This document shows positions 11,813 to 20,382 of a stretch of 64,000 nucleotides of DNA, piece after piece. The DNA comes from Thermodesulfobacterium thermophilum DSM 1276. GTDB lineage: Bacteria > Desulfobacterota > Thermodesulfobacteria > Thermodesulfobacteriales > Thermodesulfobacteriaceae. Both the position numbers and the translations under genes were made by a program. Under the pieces are notes generated by a model. That model ran no database searches and was not told where the DNA came from. It saw only the letters and a program-made list of their open reading frames with translations. The DNA lies in the NCBI RefSeq assembly GCF_000421605.1, contig NZ_ATXI01000007.1:1-64000 (forward strand). The letters run 5' to 3'. Numbering within the stretch: position 1 is the first letter of the stretch; each line of letters starts with the position of its first letter.

Positions 11813-12082
11813 TTACTTTTTAAGTCCTATTTTCTGAAGCAAAGCCTGATATCTGTTAAAATCTGTTCTTTTAAGATAGTTTAGAAGAGCCCTTCTCTGA
11901 CCGATCAGCTTCATAAGACCTCTTCTTGAATGAAAGTCTTTGCGATGAGTTTTTAGGTGTTCCTCCAGTTGTTTTATCCTTGCGGTTAGCAAGGCAATCT
12001 GAACCTCTGGAGAACCTGTGTCGTTGGGGTGACGCTGGAAAGTTTGGATGATCTCTTGTTTTAACTCTGGGTCTAAAGGCAT
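11813..12082 (-). CDS. rpsO: 30S ribosomal protein S15
   Basis: 89 residues, exact family length: [19 protein letters not shown], then the conserved [22 protein letters not shown] and [20 protein letters not shown]15 binds 16S rRNA helices 20-22 early in assembly. It is convergent with rpoC and transcribed alone here. A GGAGG lies upstream on the minus strand. A small hairpin in the leader (12109-12125) could take part in S15 autoregulation, which is known in other bacteria but not shown here. Confidence 0.97.
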   Translation of the reverse strand: MPLDPELKQEIIQTFQRHPNDTGSPEVQIALLTARIKQLEEHLKTHRKDFHSRRGLMKLIGQRRALLNYLKRTDFNRYQALLQKIGLKK

Positions 12083-12391
12083 ACACTCAACCTCCTTTTT
12101 GTATTTTTAAGCCTGGGGAAGGCTTATTCCACCCCCAAGCAGTTATCTTAAATATAACTGATTTTTGAAAAAATACAAACCTAAGTTTGGCCTATCGCCC
12201 TCTTGTCTAAAATTTTTTTAGCAGTAATGTTAATTTAATGTTAAAAAAATTTTTAATGACATTTTGTGAGGTTTTTATTCTGATATTTCAATTCTGTTTG
12301 TTATGGTTTTTTTATTCTCTATTTTGACCTTTTCCATCTACGTCAGTTTTCCCGTGATAAAAATTTAACATCAAAATAGAGGGGTGCAGAG
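12083..12391. other. 309-bp gap between divergent rpsO and the PDZ protein gene
   Basis: No ORF or RNA gene is apparent. Next to rpsO there is its GGAGG and a 5-bp hairpin (AAGCC / GGCTT around a TGGGGAA loop, 12109-12125). The rest is AT-rich and must hold the promoters of both divergent genes, but no -35/-10 pair is convincing enough to call. Confidence 0.6.
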
Positions 12392-15300
12392 ATGTTTAAA
12401 AGAGGGATCAGGGTTTTGGTTCTCCTAATCTTGATAAACTCGATTTTTGTATCATGGGCTCTTGCTAAGAGGGAGGTAAGGTCAGAATTGTTAAAAACTG
12501 AAGGGGTTTATGTAATCAACGTGGAAACGGGATCTCCAGCCGCTAAAGCAGGATTAAACCCAGGAGATATCATTTTAACGATTAACAACCAGCCAGTTTC
12601 TTTAGAAAACATAAAAACACTTGTCTTATCAGGGACTCTCAGCAGGAACAACCCCAACATCGTGATGTCAGTTTTAAGGAACGGCAAGATTTTTAATGTT
12701 TCTACCCATGTACACCCGGAAAATCCAAACTTAGGGGTTGTGGTTAGAGCTCCTCAGGAAATAAAAAGAGTTTCTTCTGATAGTTATTCAGGGCAGAGGT
12801 TGATAGAAAAGGCAAACAAAAGAGTAGAGGTTTCTGAAAAAGATAGTTTATCTACCAAGCTTCTTTCTATCAACGTTTTAGACGCAGTTTTTATCGATAA
12901 AAACACCGGAGAGATCACGTTTGTTGGACATTATGATGACAGGTATAAAACTGGTCCTCTACCTTATTTTCAGATGTTAGACGAGGCTTTGAAATATCCC
13001 TATCCATCTTTTTCTTTAGAGCCAACCCCAAACACAGAAAGAGCTTTAAAAGAGATAAAAGATATCTTTGACCGAAAGATGACAAAAGTTAACAGAGATC
13101 TCAGTTATGGGGCTGATTGGTTATCAGGTATTTTAAAAGAAATTTTATATGCAGATAACCAGCTGCTAGAAAAACAGATACTTTTAGCAAGGCTTAAGAA
13201 ATTTTCTATAACCCCAGAGGAATTTAATGCTTATCTTAGGTGGGATCCAAAATCAAAAAAATGGAGGTTTGACAGCAAAGAGCAGCTTGAGATGTATTTT
13301 AATCTGCAAAGTTTTTTCATTAAAGTTTTTAAGGCGTTAGGATTTGAGGGTAAGTATGGGCAGGCTGTGGTGGAATGGTGGGGATTTCAGAAGTTTGCAG
13401 AAGCGTATGGTATGGAAAATGCGGGACACTGGTTTAGACAAGTTTACGAAACAATGGGACTTATAGAGGATTTTGAAAAAATAAGGACTTTGTTTAATGC
13501 CGGTCAGATAGATAATTGGGAAGCCACTCGGAGATTGCTATTTCTTTTTTACGGAAATCTTTTTAAAGGTATTGGGGTAGACGAACATACCATAAATGAT
13601 CTATTAAGAAGAGCCCCAAAAACAGGCAAAATAGACTTAGAACTAAGCGAAATTACTAATAAAAGGGTGGGAAAAATCCAATCAGAGTTTCTTATAGATT
13701 TTTTAATAAATAACCTTGTTTTAAGTGATACTTTTCTAAAAAAGCGTTTTAGACTGCCGGTAATTGAAGTTAAGCCTACTTACTATAACCTCCCCTCTGA
13801 CACATATATGGCTAAAATTTTCTTTTATGCAGACTATACTTTAAAATATTTAACTACAATAAATCCTGAGACAGCGACTTTTAAAGATTTTGATCCTTTT
13901 GTGGCTTATCTCAGTAAAAAGGCTGAGGAAAAGGGAAAACTCAGAGAGTTTCAGATGATGCAAAGTGGTTTTGATAGATACTGGCTTTTTCCTGGGAGAA
14001 TTGAGTTAAAGGTAAGTCAAGATAAATCAGCGATTTATTTTGGGAAATCTGAGGTTAAAATCGGTAGTGAAAGTCTATATTCAGGGATGCCTTCTTGGTA
14101 TAACGAGATCTTAAAAGAATATTCACAAACGTTAACAGGAAGATATGAAGAATTCGCTCAGATATTTCCTTCTCTTCATACTATGCGAGAGGTTCAGAAG
14201 ATAATAGCTTTAGCCAGATGGATTCATTCTAACCACCTTAAGGTGTTTATACCTGAATATCAAAAAGTGCAGTTAGAAAGTCTTACTGGGGTAACAGGAA
14301 CTACGGTAGCTACTTTTTATTCTTCAAAAACAAGAGATACCTTTTCCTTTTTTGTTGAAAATCATGGAGGAGGTGTAGACTATGCTGAAAAGAATAATGC
14401 TTGGATACAGGAAAAATATATAGAAACTAAAGATGCACTTCATCAGCTGGAATCAAGCTCAGTTTTAGCTGAAAAGGCTGTAGCTTCAGCCCTTGCAGGC
14501 GACCTTGAGGCTGCCAGAGCCCTTGCTGAAAAAAGTGCTCAAGCTATGGTTGGTCATATCGACCTTGGGAGCTTAGGGATTAAAATACCTCCTACAGTTA
14601 ATCCTAAACTTAGTTCTTTACCAGCAGGCTCTCAAGGAGTTTTTACTCAAAAAACTTTAGAAGTCGTCGGGGCTAATCTTGATGAATATGTGAAATTGAA
14701 AAAAGATTTAAAGGTAGCAGAAGGTTATAAAGACGTTGACCCAGAAAAGTACCAGCAAATTTTAACTGAGGCTAAGGTTAAAGAAGCTAAGATAAAAGAG
14801 TCCTTGCAAAAACTTAACGAACTTTTAAACAGTTATAGAAATAACCCGTTAGATTACAAGAGAATAGAACAGGAATTGGTTCAATTAAACCCCAAAAAAC
14901 CTTCTTTCATAGATGTAGCAGCTTTAAAGCCTAAACCTGAGGATTTAAAACCTAAGACTGAAAAGGATAAAAAAGTCAAAAAAGAAGGTTTTTTGCCTGA
15001 TGAGCGTAAACTTAGAGAAGAATTGACAGACCTAAGGCATAAACTTGAACTTGCGAAAACCAACTTAGACCAGTTAACTAAGATTATCATGGAAAATACT
15101 AAAGAGTTTGAAAGTTGGAGGGAAAAGACTGAACGGGCTATTTCAAGCAGTGAAGCCAGATTTAAAGAAGTTATGTTAGATATGATCCAGGAAAACATTT
15201 TTGAAAATATAAAACATGAATTTTCTAAATATCCAGATCGGTTGAGAGAAATTGAAAAATTTCAACAACTTTTGGATACTAAAGATTTTACAGATTGGGC

Positions 15301-15610
15301 CTCGATGGATCCCAAAACCTGGGAAGATATAGCAGAAGGATTGGTTAAAGCAGTAAATGCCCTTCCTGGTATAGGAGATTACACCAAGAAATTGACCAAA
15401 ACTTTATATCATTTGGTTAATACTGGGTATGATGTAACCACGATCTTTATTCATTGGAAGAAGATGAAAGAATTTGAAAAGAACTTAGATCTATACTTTA
15501 AGGCTGTAGTTACACAAAAAGAATATATGGCTAAGACTATAAAGCGTATAAAGGAAATAGAAGAGGAGTTGGAAAAACTTGCTAAAGCTAAAGAAAATCC
15601 TCAGCTATAA
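12392..15610 (+). CDS. Large exported protein with an N-terminal PDZ domain, function unknown
   Basis: 1072 residues. A signal peptide (about 1-25, ending SWALA) is followed by a PDZ domain (about 30-115) with the carboxylate-loop-type stretch GSPAAKAGLNPGDIILTINN. The rest matches no family I recognise. A middle part (120-690) is rich in aromatic residues. A predicted helical, charged part follows (about 700-1065), with coiled-coil-like stretches such as LREELTDLRHKLELAKTNLDQLTK and a C-terminal Lys/Glu helix. There is no protease Ser-His-Asp signature, so it is not a DegP or Ctp enzyme. It is monocistronic and probably acts in the periplasm or at the envelope. It could be a scaffold or adhesin-like factor; this is inference. 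Confidence 0.7.
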   Translation: MFKRGIRVLVLLILINSIFVSWALAKREVRSELLKTEGVYVINVETGSPAAKAGLNPGDIILTINNQPVSLENIKTLVLSGTLSRNNPNIVMSVLRNGKIFNVSTHVHPENPNLGVVVRAPQEIKRVSSDSYSGQRLIEKANKRVEVSEKDSLSTKLLSINVLDAVFIDKNTGEITFVGHYDDRYKTGPLPYFQMLDEALKYPYPSFSLEPTPNTERALKEIKDIFDRKMTKVNRDLSYGADWLSGILKEILYADNQLLEKQILLARLKKFSITPEEFNAYLRWDPKSKKWRFDSKEQLEMYFNLQSFFIKVFKALGFEGKYGQAVVEWWGFQKFAEAYGMENAGHWFRQVYETMGLIEDFEKIRTLFNAGQIDNWEATRRLLFLFYGNLFKGIGVDEHTINDLLRRAPKTGKIDLELSEITNKRVGKIQSEFLIDFLINNLVLSDTFLKKRFRLPVIEVKPTYYNLPSDTYMAKIFFYADYTLKYLTTINPETATFKDFDPFVAYLSKKAEEKGKLREFQMMQSGFDRYWLFPGRIELKVSQDKSAIYFGKSEVKIGSESLYSGMPSWYNEILKEYSQTLTGRYEEFAQIFPSLHTMREVQKIIALARWIHSNHLKVFIPEYQKVQLESLTGVTGTTVATFYSSKTRDTFSFFVENHGGGVDYAEKNNAWIQEKYIETKDALHQLESSSVLAEKAVASALAGDLEAARALAEKSAQAMVGHIDLGSLGIKIPPTVNPKLSSLPAGSQGVFTQKTLEVVGANLDEYVKLKKDLKVAEGYKDVDPEKYQQILTEAKVKEAKIKESLQKLNELLNSYRNNPLDYKRIEQELVQLNPKKPSFIDVAALKPKPEDLKPKTEKDKKVKKEGFLPDERKLREELTDLRHKLELAKTNLDQLTKIIMENTKEFESWREKTERAISSSEARFKEVMLDMIQENIFENIKHEFSKYPDRLREIEKFQQLLDTKDFTDWASMDPKTWEDIAEGLVKAVNALPGIGDYTKKLTKTLYHLVNTGYDVTTIFIHWKKMKEFEKNLDLYFKAVVTQKEYMAKTIKRIKEIEEELEKLAKAKENPQL

Positions 15611-15639
15611 GTTAGATTATGCGAAAGCCCCCTTTAGCC

Positions 15640-15667
15640 TTGACTTTTGTTGAAGGTTTATTATACT
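15640..15667 (+). promoter_or_regulatory. Sigma-70-type promoter of the acyP operon
   Basis: TTGACT (15640-15645) and TATACT (15662-15667) are separated by 16 bp. This is close to consensus and sits 42 bp before the acyP ATG. It would drive acyP, the M20 peptidase, comF and the nitrilase-HldE fusion, all closely spaced on the + strand. Confidence 0.7.
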
Positions 15668-15709
15668 TCTAAACATAGCTTATAACTAAAGATCGATGGG
15701 GGAGCCCTT

Positions 15710-15982
15710 ATGAAAAGGGTCCATGTTTATATCTCTGGTAAGGTACAAGGAGTTTATTTTAGAGCTTATACAGAAGAAGAAGCTTTAAGACTTGGGGTAA
15801 AAGGTTGGGTGAGAAATCTTCCTGACGGAAGGGTTGAGGCGGTATTTGAAGGCGAAGATGAGGCAGTCGATCAGATGGTAGCCTGGTGTCATCGAGGCTC
15901 TCCTTATGCTAAGGTGACTCACGTAGAGGCGATAGAAGAGCCTTATAAAGGTGAATTTAACGACTTTAGGATAAGACGTTAA
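15710..15982 (+). CDS. acyP: Acylphosphatase
   Basis: 90 residues, the usual size. It has the catalytic motifs VHVYISGKVQGVYFRAYTEE (anion-binding loop with Arg) and GWVRNLPDGRVEAVFEG (catalytic Asn in VRN). It hydrolyses acyl phosphates such as 1,3-bisphosphoglycerate or carbamoyl phosphate in the cytosol. Small stable forms are common in thermophiles. Its TAA overlaps the ATG of the next gene by one base. Confidence 0.95.
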   Translation: MKRVHVYISGKVQGVYFRAYTEEEALRLGVKGWVRNLPDGRVEAVFEGEDEAVDQMVAWCHRGSPYAKVTHVEAIEEPYKGEFNDFRIRR

Positions 15983-17121
15983 TGATCGATATAGACAGAT
16001 TAGTTTTAGAATTTCAAACCCTTCTTTCTATAGAAAGTCCTTCGAAAAAAGAAGGAAAACTTGCTCATTATCTGGCAGACATCTTTGAGGCCCTTGGATA
16101 TCGTTGTTTTTTTGATAAATCTGCAGAAAATACCGGTTCAGAGGTAGGAAATCTTATCGTTAAAATCCCTGGAATGATCCCAGCTCCTCCTATATTTTTT
16201 TGTGCTCACCTTGATACAGTGGGACCTTGTGAAAATCTTAAGATTATTTTTGAAAACGGGGTTTTTAAAACTGACGGAAGGACCATCCTCGGGGCTGACG
16301 ATAAATCAGGTATAGCTATCTTGGTAGAATTAGCCAGAGTTCTTAGAGAAAACCGATTTCCCCATCCGCCTTTAGAGTTTATTTTTACCACCTGCGAAGA
16401 GATAGGGTTGTTAGGGGCTAAGTTTCTTGATTTAGAATTGATAGATGCTAAAGAAGGATATGTTTTAGACAGTGAAAATCCAGAGGTAGTAACCATCGGT
16501 GCCCCGTCTTCTTACAAGTTTAAGATTAAGGTTAAAGGGAAAGCTGCCCATGCAGGTCTTGAACCAGAAAAAGGGGTAAATGCTATTCACGTGTTATCAA
16601 AACTGATAGCTGAGTTAAATCCCGGGAGAATAGACCAAGAAAGTACGATGAACATAGGTATTATCTCAGGGGGTAAATACGTTAACATCGTACCAGAAAG
16701 TGCAGAGGCAGAAGGAGAGATAAGAAGTCATAACTCAAAAACCTTAGAAAGTATGATCCAACAGATAGAAGACCTTGGTGCAAAGGTAGAAAAAGGTTAT
16801 CAACCTAAAATAGAGGATTTACCTAAGGTTTCTGTAAGGTTTGAAAAACTATATCAAGCTTTTTTAATCTCTCCTGATGACCCTATTTTGCAACCTATAA
16901 AACAAGCCGGGGAAAGGTTAGGAATAAATTTTTTCTTTATAAAGAAGGAGGGAGGGTCAGACGCTAACATTTTTAACGAGAGAGGAAAAAAAGCGGTAAT
17001 TTTAGGTACGGGGATGCAAAAGGTTCATACCACAGAAGAGTTCATCAGGGTAAAAGATCTGGTAAAAGCCACCCAAATTGTGGTTGAGATCGTAAAGGCC
17101 AAGGGTGAGTCTTTTAAATAA
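15982..17121 (+). CDS. M20-family metallopeptidase, peptidase T-like
   Basis: 379 residues with the two-domain M20 layout. Metal ligands appear in order: FCAHLDTVGP (His and Asp), GADDKSGIAILVEL (bridging Asp), TTCEEIGLLGAK (general base and ligand Glu), VLDSENPE, and a late His in KVHTTEEFI. The lid domain lies at about 175-290. It resembles the PepT-like aminopeptidase group that cleaves small peptides. It is coupled to acyP (one-base overlap), and its 3' end overlaps comF by 17 bp. Confidence 0.88.
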   Translation: MIDIDRLVLEFQTLLSIESPSKKEGKLAHYLADIFEALGYRCFFDKSAENTGSEVGNLIVKIPGMIPAPPIFFCAHLDTVGPCENLKIIFENGVFKTDGRTILGADDKSGIAILVELARVLRENRFPHPPLEFIFTTCEEIGLLGAKFLDLELIDAKEGYVLDSENPEVVTIGAPSSYKFKIKVKGKAAHAGLEPEKGVNAIHVLSKLIAELNPGRIDQESTMNIGIISGGKYVNIVPESAEAEGEIRSHNSKTLESMIQQIEDLGAKVEKGYQPKIEDLPKVSVRFEKLYQAFLISPDDPILQPIKQAGERLGINFFFIKKEGGSDANIFNERGKKAVILGTGMQKVHTTEEFIRVKDLVKATQIVVEIVKAKGESFK

Positions 17122-17818
17122 AGTTCTCGATTTTTTCTTTCCAGAGTTTTGTGAAGTCTGCAACCATCATCTTAAACCTCAAGAAGTATTTGTTTGTAGG
17201 CGATGTTTAAATACACTACCTTTTTTAAAGCTTTATTGCCAAAGGTGTGGAAGTTTGGTATCTGAAAGCCTGCTTGAAAAAGGTATAGATAGGATAGAAT
17301 ATTGCTCCTATTGTTCCCAAAAAAACTTTTATTTTGATAGAGTTTTTGCCCTTTTTCAGTATAAGGAACCTATTTCTGAGTGGCTGTTGCGGGTAAAGTT
17401 TGCTCAGGATTTCAGGTTGGCTTTTGCCTTGGGAAAGCTGATAAGGACATTTTTTTCTTTCTTACTTAGCGATGTTGATATGATCATCCCTGTTCCTCTT
17501 TCTAACGAGCGATTAAGAGAACGAGGTTTCAACCAAAGTACTCTTTTAGCCTGGGGTTTTCTTGGAAGAAAACCCTTTTCAGAAGCTATATTCAGGGTTA
17601 AATGTACCAAACCTCAAACCGAGCTTACCGGTAAAGAACGTTGGGAAAACGTAAAAGGAGCCTTTTTAGCCAAAGATTGGGTAAAAGATAAAAAAGTCCT
17701 TCTTATAGACGATGTAATGACTACAGGTGCTACGGTAAACGAAGCAGCTAAAGCCTTAAAGATGAAGGGAGCAAAAGAGGTATACGTGTTGGTGGTAGCA
17801 AGGAATCAGTTGATGTAA
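17105..17818 (+). CDS. ComF family protein (amidophosphoribosyltransferase-like)
   Basis: 237 residues. An N-terminal double zinc finger (CEVCNHH, CRRC, CQRCGS, YCSYC at about residues 13-75) is followed by a phosphoribosyltransferase domain whose PRPP loop reads VLLIDDVMTTGATVNEAA. ComF is linked to DNA uptake in transformable bacteria, but homologues are widespread and the exact role here is open. The start is a GTG inside the previous gene's 3' end, which fits translational coupling. Confidence 0.88.
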   Translation: MSLLNKVLDFFFPEFCEVCNHHLKPQEVFVCRRCLNTLPFLKLYCQRCGSLVSESLLEKGIDRIEYCSYCSQKNFYFDRVFALFQYKEPISEWLLRVKFAQDFRLAFALGKLIRTFFSFLLSDVDMIIPVPLSNERLRERGFNQSTLLAWGFLGRKPFSEAIFRVKCTKPQTELTGKERWENVKGAFLAKDWVKDKKVLLIDDVMTTGATVNEAAKALKMKGAKEVYVLVVARNQLM

Positions 17819-17829
17819 AGGGGAAAAAG

Positions 17830-19011
17830 ATGCTAAACATTTCTTTAGTTCAAATAAAACCAACCTCTGATTTAAAACAAAACGTAGAGACCATTAAAGA
17901 GCTTTTAACCAAGGCTAAAGGAAACTTAGTGGTTTTTCCTGAATTAGCTCTTACTGGATATGATGTAGATTTAAAAAGTTTAAACCAAGAAAAAGTTCTA
18001 TCTTTTCTTTTAGAAATAACAAAGGTTTTATCAAACGATAAGGTAGTTCTTCTTGGAGCTCCCTGGTATGATAAAGATAGAATTTTTAACGCAGTTTATC
18101 GTTTAACCAAAGATAAGGTAGAACCTTTAGCCCAAAAGCTCCTTCTTTTTCCAGGATTAGACGAGCCTTTTGCCTCGGGTTTAGGGACGAGAATTTTTGA
18201 TTTAGCAGGTTTTTCTTTAGGAATATTGATTTGCTTTGAACTTAGGTCTCCTGAGTTTGCCAGAGACCTTATAAAGGCAGGTGCAGACCTTCTTTTGGTG
18301 TTTGCTCTTTGGCCTTTAGAAAGGATTAAACACTGGTTGAATCTAAGCTGGGCAAGGGCTGTAGAAAATCAAACTTATCTGGTTGGGGTCAACGGATGTG
18401 GGTTTTCTTTGGTGGTTTCTCCTGAAGGGGAGGTTTTAACTCAGCTTACGGATAAACAACCAGAGGTCTTTGAGTTTGTGTTGCCAGAAAGGTTTAATCC
18501 TCTTATCTATCCGCTTAAAACCCCATTTTTACCCCAAAAAAACAAGCTTAAAACCCTTGAAGAACTGAAAAGACATGTGACTAAAAGAAGGGCTAAGGGT
18601 CAAAAGATGGTTTTTACCAACGGATGTTTTGACCTTCTTCATGCCGGCCATGTAGACTATCTTGAAAAGGCACGGTCCTTAGGAGATTTTTTAGTCATAG
18701 GATTAAACAGCGACCTTTCAGTAAAAAAAATCAAAGGACCAACAAGGCCGGTTAATCCTCAGGAATTTAGAGCCAGGGTTCTCTCTGGTCTTGAATGCAT
18801 AGATTATATAGTTCTCTTTGATGAAGAAACCCCAGAAAGGCTTATAAAGGAGCTAAAACCCGATTTTTTAGTAAAAGGATCAGACTGGAAAGAAGACCAG
18901 ATTATAGGAGCAAAGTTTGTGAAAAGTTATGGAGGAAAAGTTATACGTATCGATTTTTCTTATCAAGTTTCTACTACAGGGTTAATAGGTAAGATTAAGC
19001 AATCTCATTAA
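17830..19011 (+). CDS. Nitrilase-family amidase fused to HldE2/RfaE2-type adenylyltransferase
   Basis: 393 residues in one uninterrupted frame. Residues 1-225 are a carbon-nitrogen hydrolase with the Glu-Lys-Cys triad (FPELALTGYD, AQKLLLFPG, LICFELR). Residues 250-393 are a D-glycero-beta-D-manno-heptose-1-phosphate adenylyltransferase domain: FTNGCFDLLHAGHVDYLEKA with HxGH, and a C-terminal STTGLIGKI. The heptose enzyme makes ADP-heptose for lipopolysaccharide core and is normally alone or fused to the HldE kinase. Fusion to a nitrilase is unusual. The last 17 bp overlap the convergent flgM. Confidence 0.88.
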   Translation: MLNISLVQIKPTSDLKQNVETIKELLTKAKGNLVVFPELALTGYDVDLKSLNQEKVLSFLLEITKVLSNDKVVLLGAPWYDKDRIFNAVYRLTKDKVEPLAQKLLLFPGLDEPFASGLGTRIFDLAGFSLGILICFELRSPEFARDLIKAGADLLLVFALWPLERIKHWLNLSWARAVENQTYLVGVNGCGFSLVVSPEGEVLTQLTDKQPEVFEFVLPERFNPLIYPLKTPFLPQKNKLKTLEELKRHVTKRRAKGQKMVFTNGCFDLLHAGHVDYLEKARSLGDFLVIGLNSDLSVKKIKGPTRPVNPQEFRARVLSGLECIDYIVLFDEETPERLIKELKPDFLVKGSDWKEDQIIGAKFVKSYGGKVIRIDFSYQVSTTGLIGKIKQSH

Positions 19012-19315
19012 GGAGAGTACCTACCATAGCTCTTGCGATCTCTCTGTTAGAGACGTTATAAGTCCCGGCCTCGATTTGAGCTTTAATTTGAGCAACCTTT
19101 TCTTCTCTTATCTCAGGAAGTTGAGAAGCCCTTTTAACAGCTTTTTCTATTAGGTTTTGAGAAGAAAGCTCTACCACCGCAGGAGAAGCCTCCTTAGCCT
19201 TTGCTTCACCTTCCTTTGGTTTAACCTCTGAAGAAACTACCTCTTCTCTTTTTTTAGCCTCTTTTAAGTTCTTAAGATTTTCAACGTTTACCCCTAAAAG
19301 GTCGTTGATTTTCAT
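18995..19315 (-). CDS. flgM: Anti-sigma-28 factor FlgM
   Basis: 106 residues. A disordered, charged N-terminal half (rich in Lys, Glu and Ala) precedes the FlgM core: VKRASQLPEIREEKVAQIKAQIEAGTYNVSNREIARAMVGTLLNE. FlgM holds sigma-28 (FliA) inactive until the flagellar hook-basal body exports it. No other flagellar gene is in the window, so it is an orphan here. It lies opposite to its neighbours and overlaps the preceding gene's 3' end by 17 bp. A GGTGATAT lies upstream of the ATG. Confidence 0.9.
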   Translation of the reverse strand: MKINDLLGVNVENLKNLKEAKKREEVVSSEVKPKEGEAKAKEASPAVVELSSQNLIEKAVKRASQLPEIREEKVAQIKAQIEAGTYNVSNREIARAMVGTLLNEIA

Positions 19316-19504
19316 TAAATATCACCTCGCTTTTTTACGGTTTATATTTTATATCGGAACAAGTTAGTATTTCTTTAGTTCCTTTTTATTATATAATAAA
19401 CATAAAAAATTTTTTGTCAAATCTTTTAATTAAAAACCTTTGGTTTCTGGTAAAAACCAAAAAGAGAATAATTTTAGAAAAAAATAAAGGTTCTTTTAAA
19501 GATT

Positions 19505-20380
19505 ATGGTTAAAGCATGTTTTTGCTTAGGAATAAAAAACAGGTTTTTAAAAGTTTTTTTATTCTTAGTTGCAAACTTATTGATCACAAGCTCAAGTTAT
19601 GCTTTAACACTTTTGATAGACAAGGGAGAAAGAACCTTAAAGGTTTTAGAGAATCAGAAAATACAAAAGGTTTATCCTGTAGGGTTGGGGTTAGACAGCC
19701 TACTTCCTAAGGAAAAAAGGGGGGACTTTTTAACCCCAGAGGGCCTTTATAAGATAACTGAAATAAGACCGTCTAAAAGTTTTGGGTATTTTATAGAAAT
19801 AAACTATCCTAATTTAAACGACCTTGGATGGGCCTATTACAAAGGGTTTATTTCTAAAGAACAGTTGGCCGTTTATTTAGAAACCTTTTTAGCCAATGCT
19901 AAAGTAGAACAAACTCCTTTAGGAAGTAAGATAGGAATACATGGGGGTGGTGCCTATAGGAAAGAAAAAGGAAAGAAGGATTATTTTTGGACCCAAGGGT
20001 GTATCGCTTTGGAGGATAGAGATCTGAGGGACCTTTTAAACAGGATTTCTGAAGGACAAAAGGTGATTATTTTAAACTCTCAAAAGCCTCTTTATGAAAT
20101 ATTAAAGAAACTAATTTATCCTGTTAGGATCAAGCCTTTGGATTTTTGGGAAGGTGAGTTATATTTAAAATTAAATGATTATGTATTTTTAACCTTTACC
20201 CTTAGAGAGACCTATAAGGGAGCTCGTTATTTAGAGATAAAAAAATGGGTGCAAGGGGAACTTAAAGAACAGATAAGGAGTGACGAGTTTGGCAAGGTTA
20301 ATCAAGAAGACCAACTTAAAAACGTCCTTTTAGAAAACTTAGAAAATTTATTAAATCCTTATAAAATTTTGGAGTTTTAG
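19505..20380 (+). CDS. L,D-transpeptidase (YkuD domain), exported
   Basis: 291 residues. A signal peptide or anchor spans about 1-33 (ending SSSYA). The YkuD catalytic domain follows, with the signature IGIHGGGA, then WTQGCIALEDRDLRDL containing the active-site Cys in the S/TxGC motif. It would form 3-3 cross-links in periplasmic peptidoglycan or attach proteins to it. The C-terminal 90 residues are unassigned. The stop is 3 bp before panC, suggesting co-transcription. A 189-bp AT-rich region separates it from divergent flgM. Confidence 0.88.
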   Translation: MVKACFCLGIKNRFLKVFLFLVANLLITSSSYALTLLIDKGERTLKVLENQKIQKVYPVGLGLDSLLPKEKRGDFLTPEGLYKITEIRPSKSFGYFIEINYPNLNDLGWAYYKGFISKEQLAVYLETFLANAKVEQTPLGSKIGIHGGGAYRKEKGKKDYFWTQGCIALEDRDLRDLLNRISEGQKVIILNSQKPLYEILKKLIYPVRIKPLDFWEGELYLKLNDYVFLTFTLRETYKGARYLEIKKWVQGELKEQIRSDEFGKVNQEDQLKNVLLENLENLLNPYKILEF

Positions 20381-20382
20381 CT

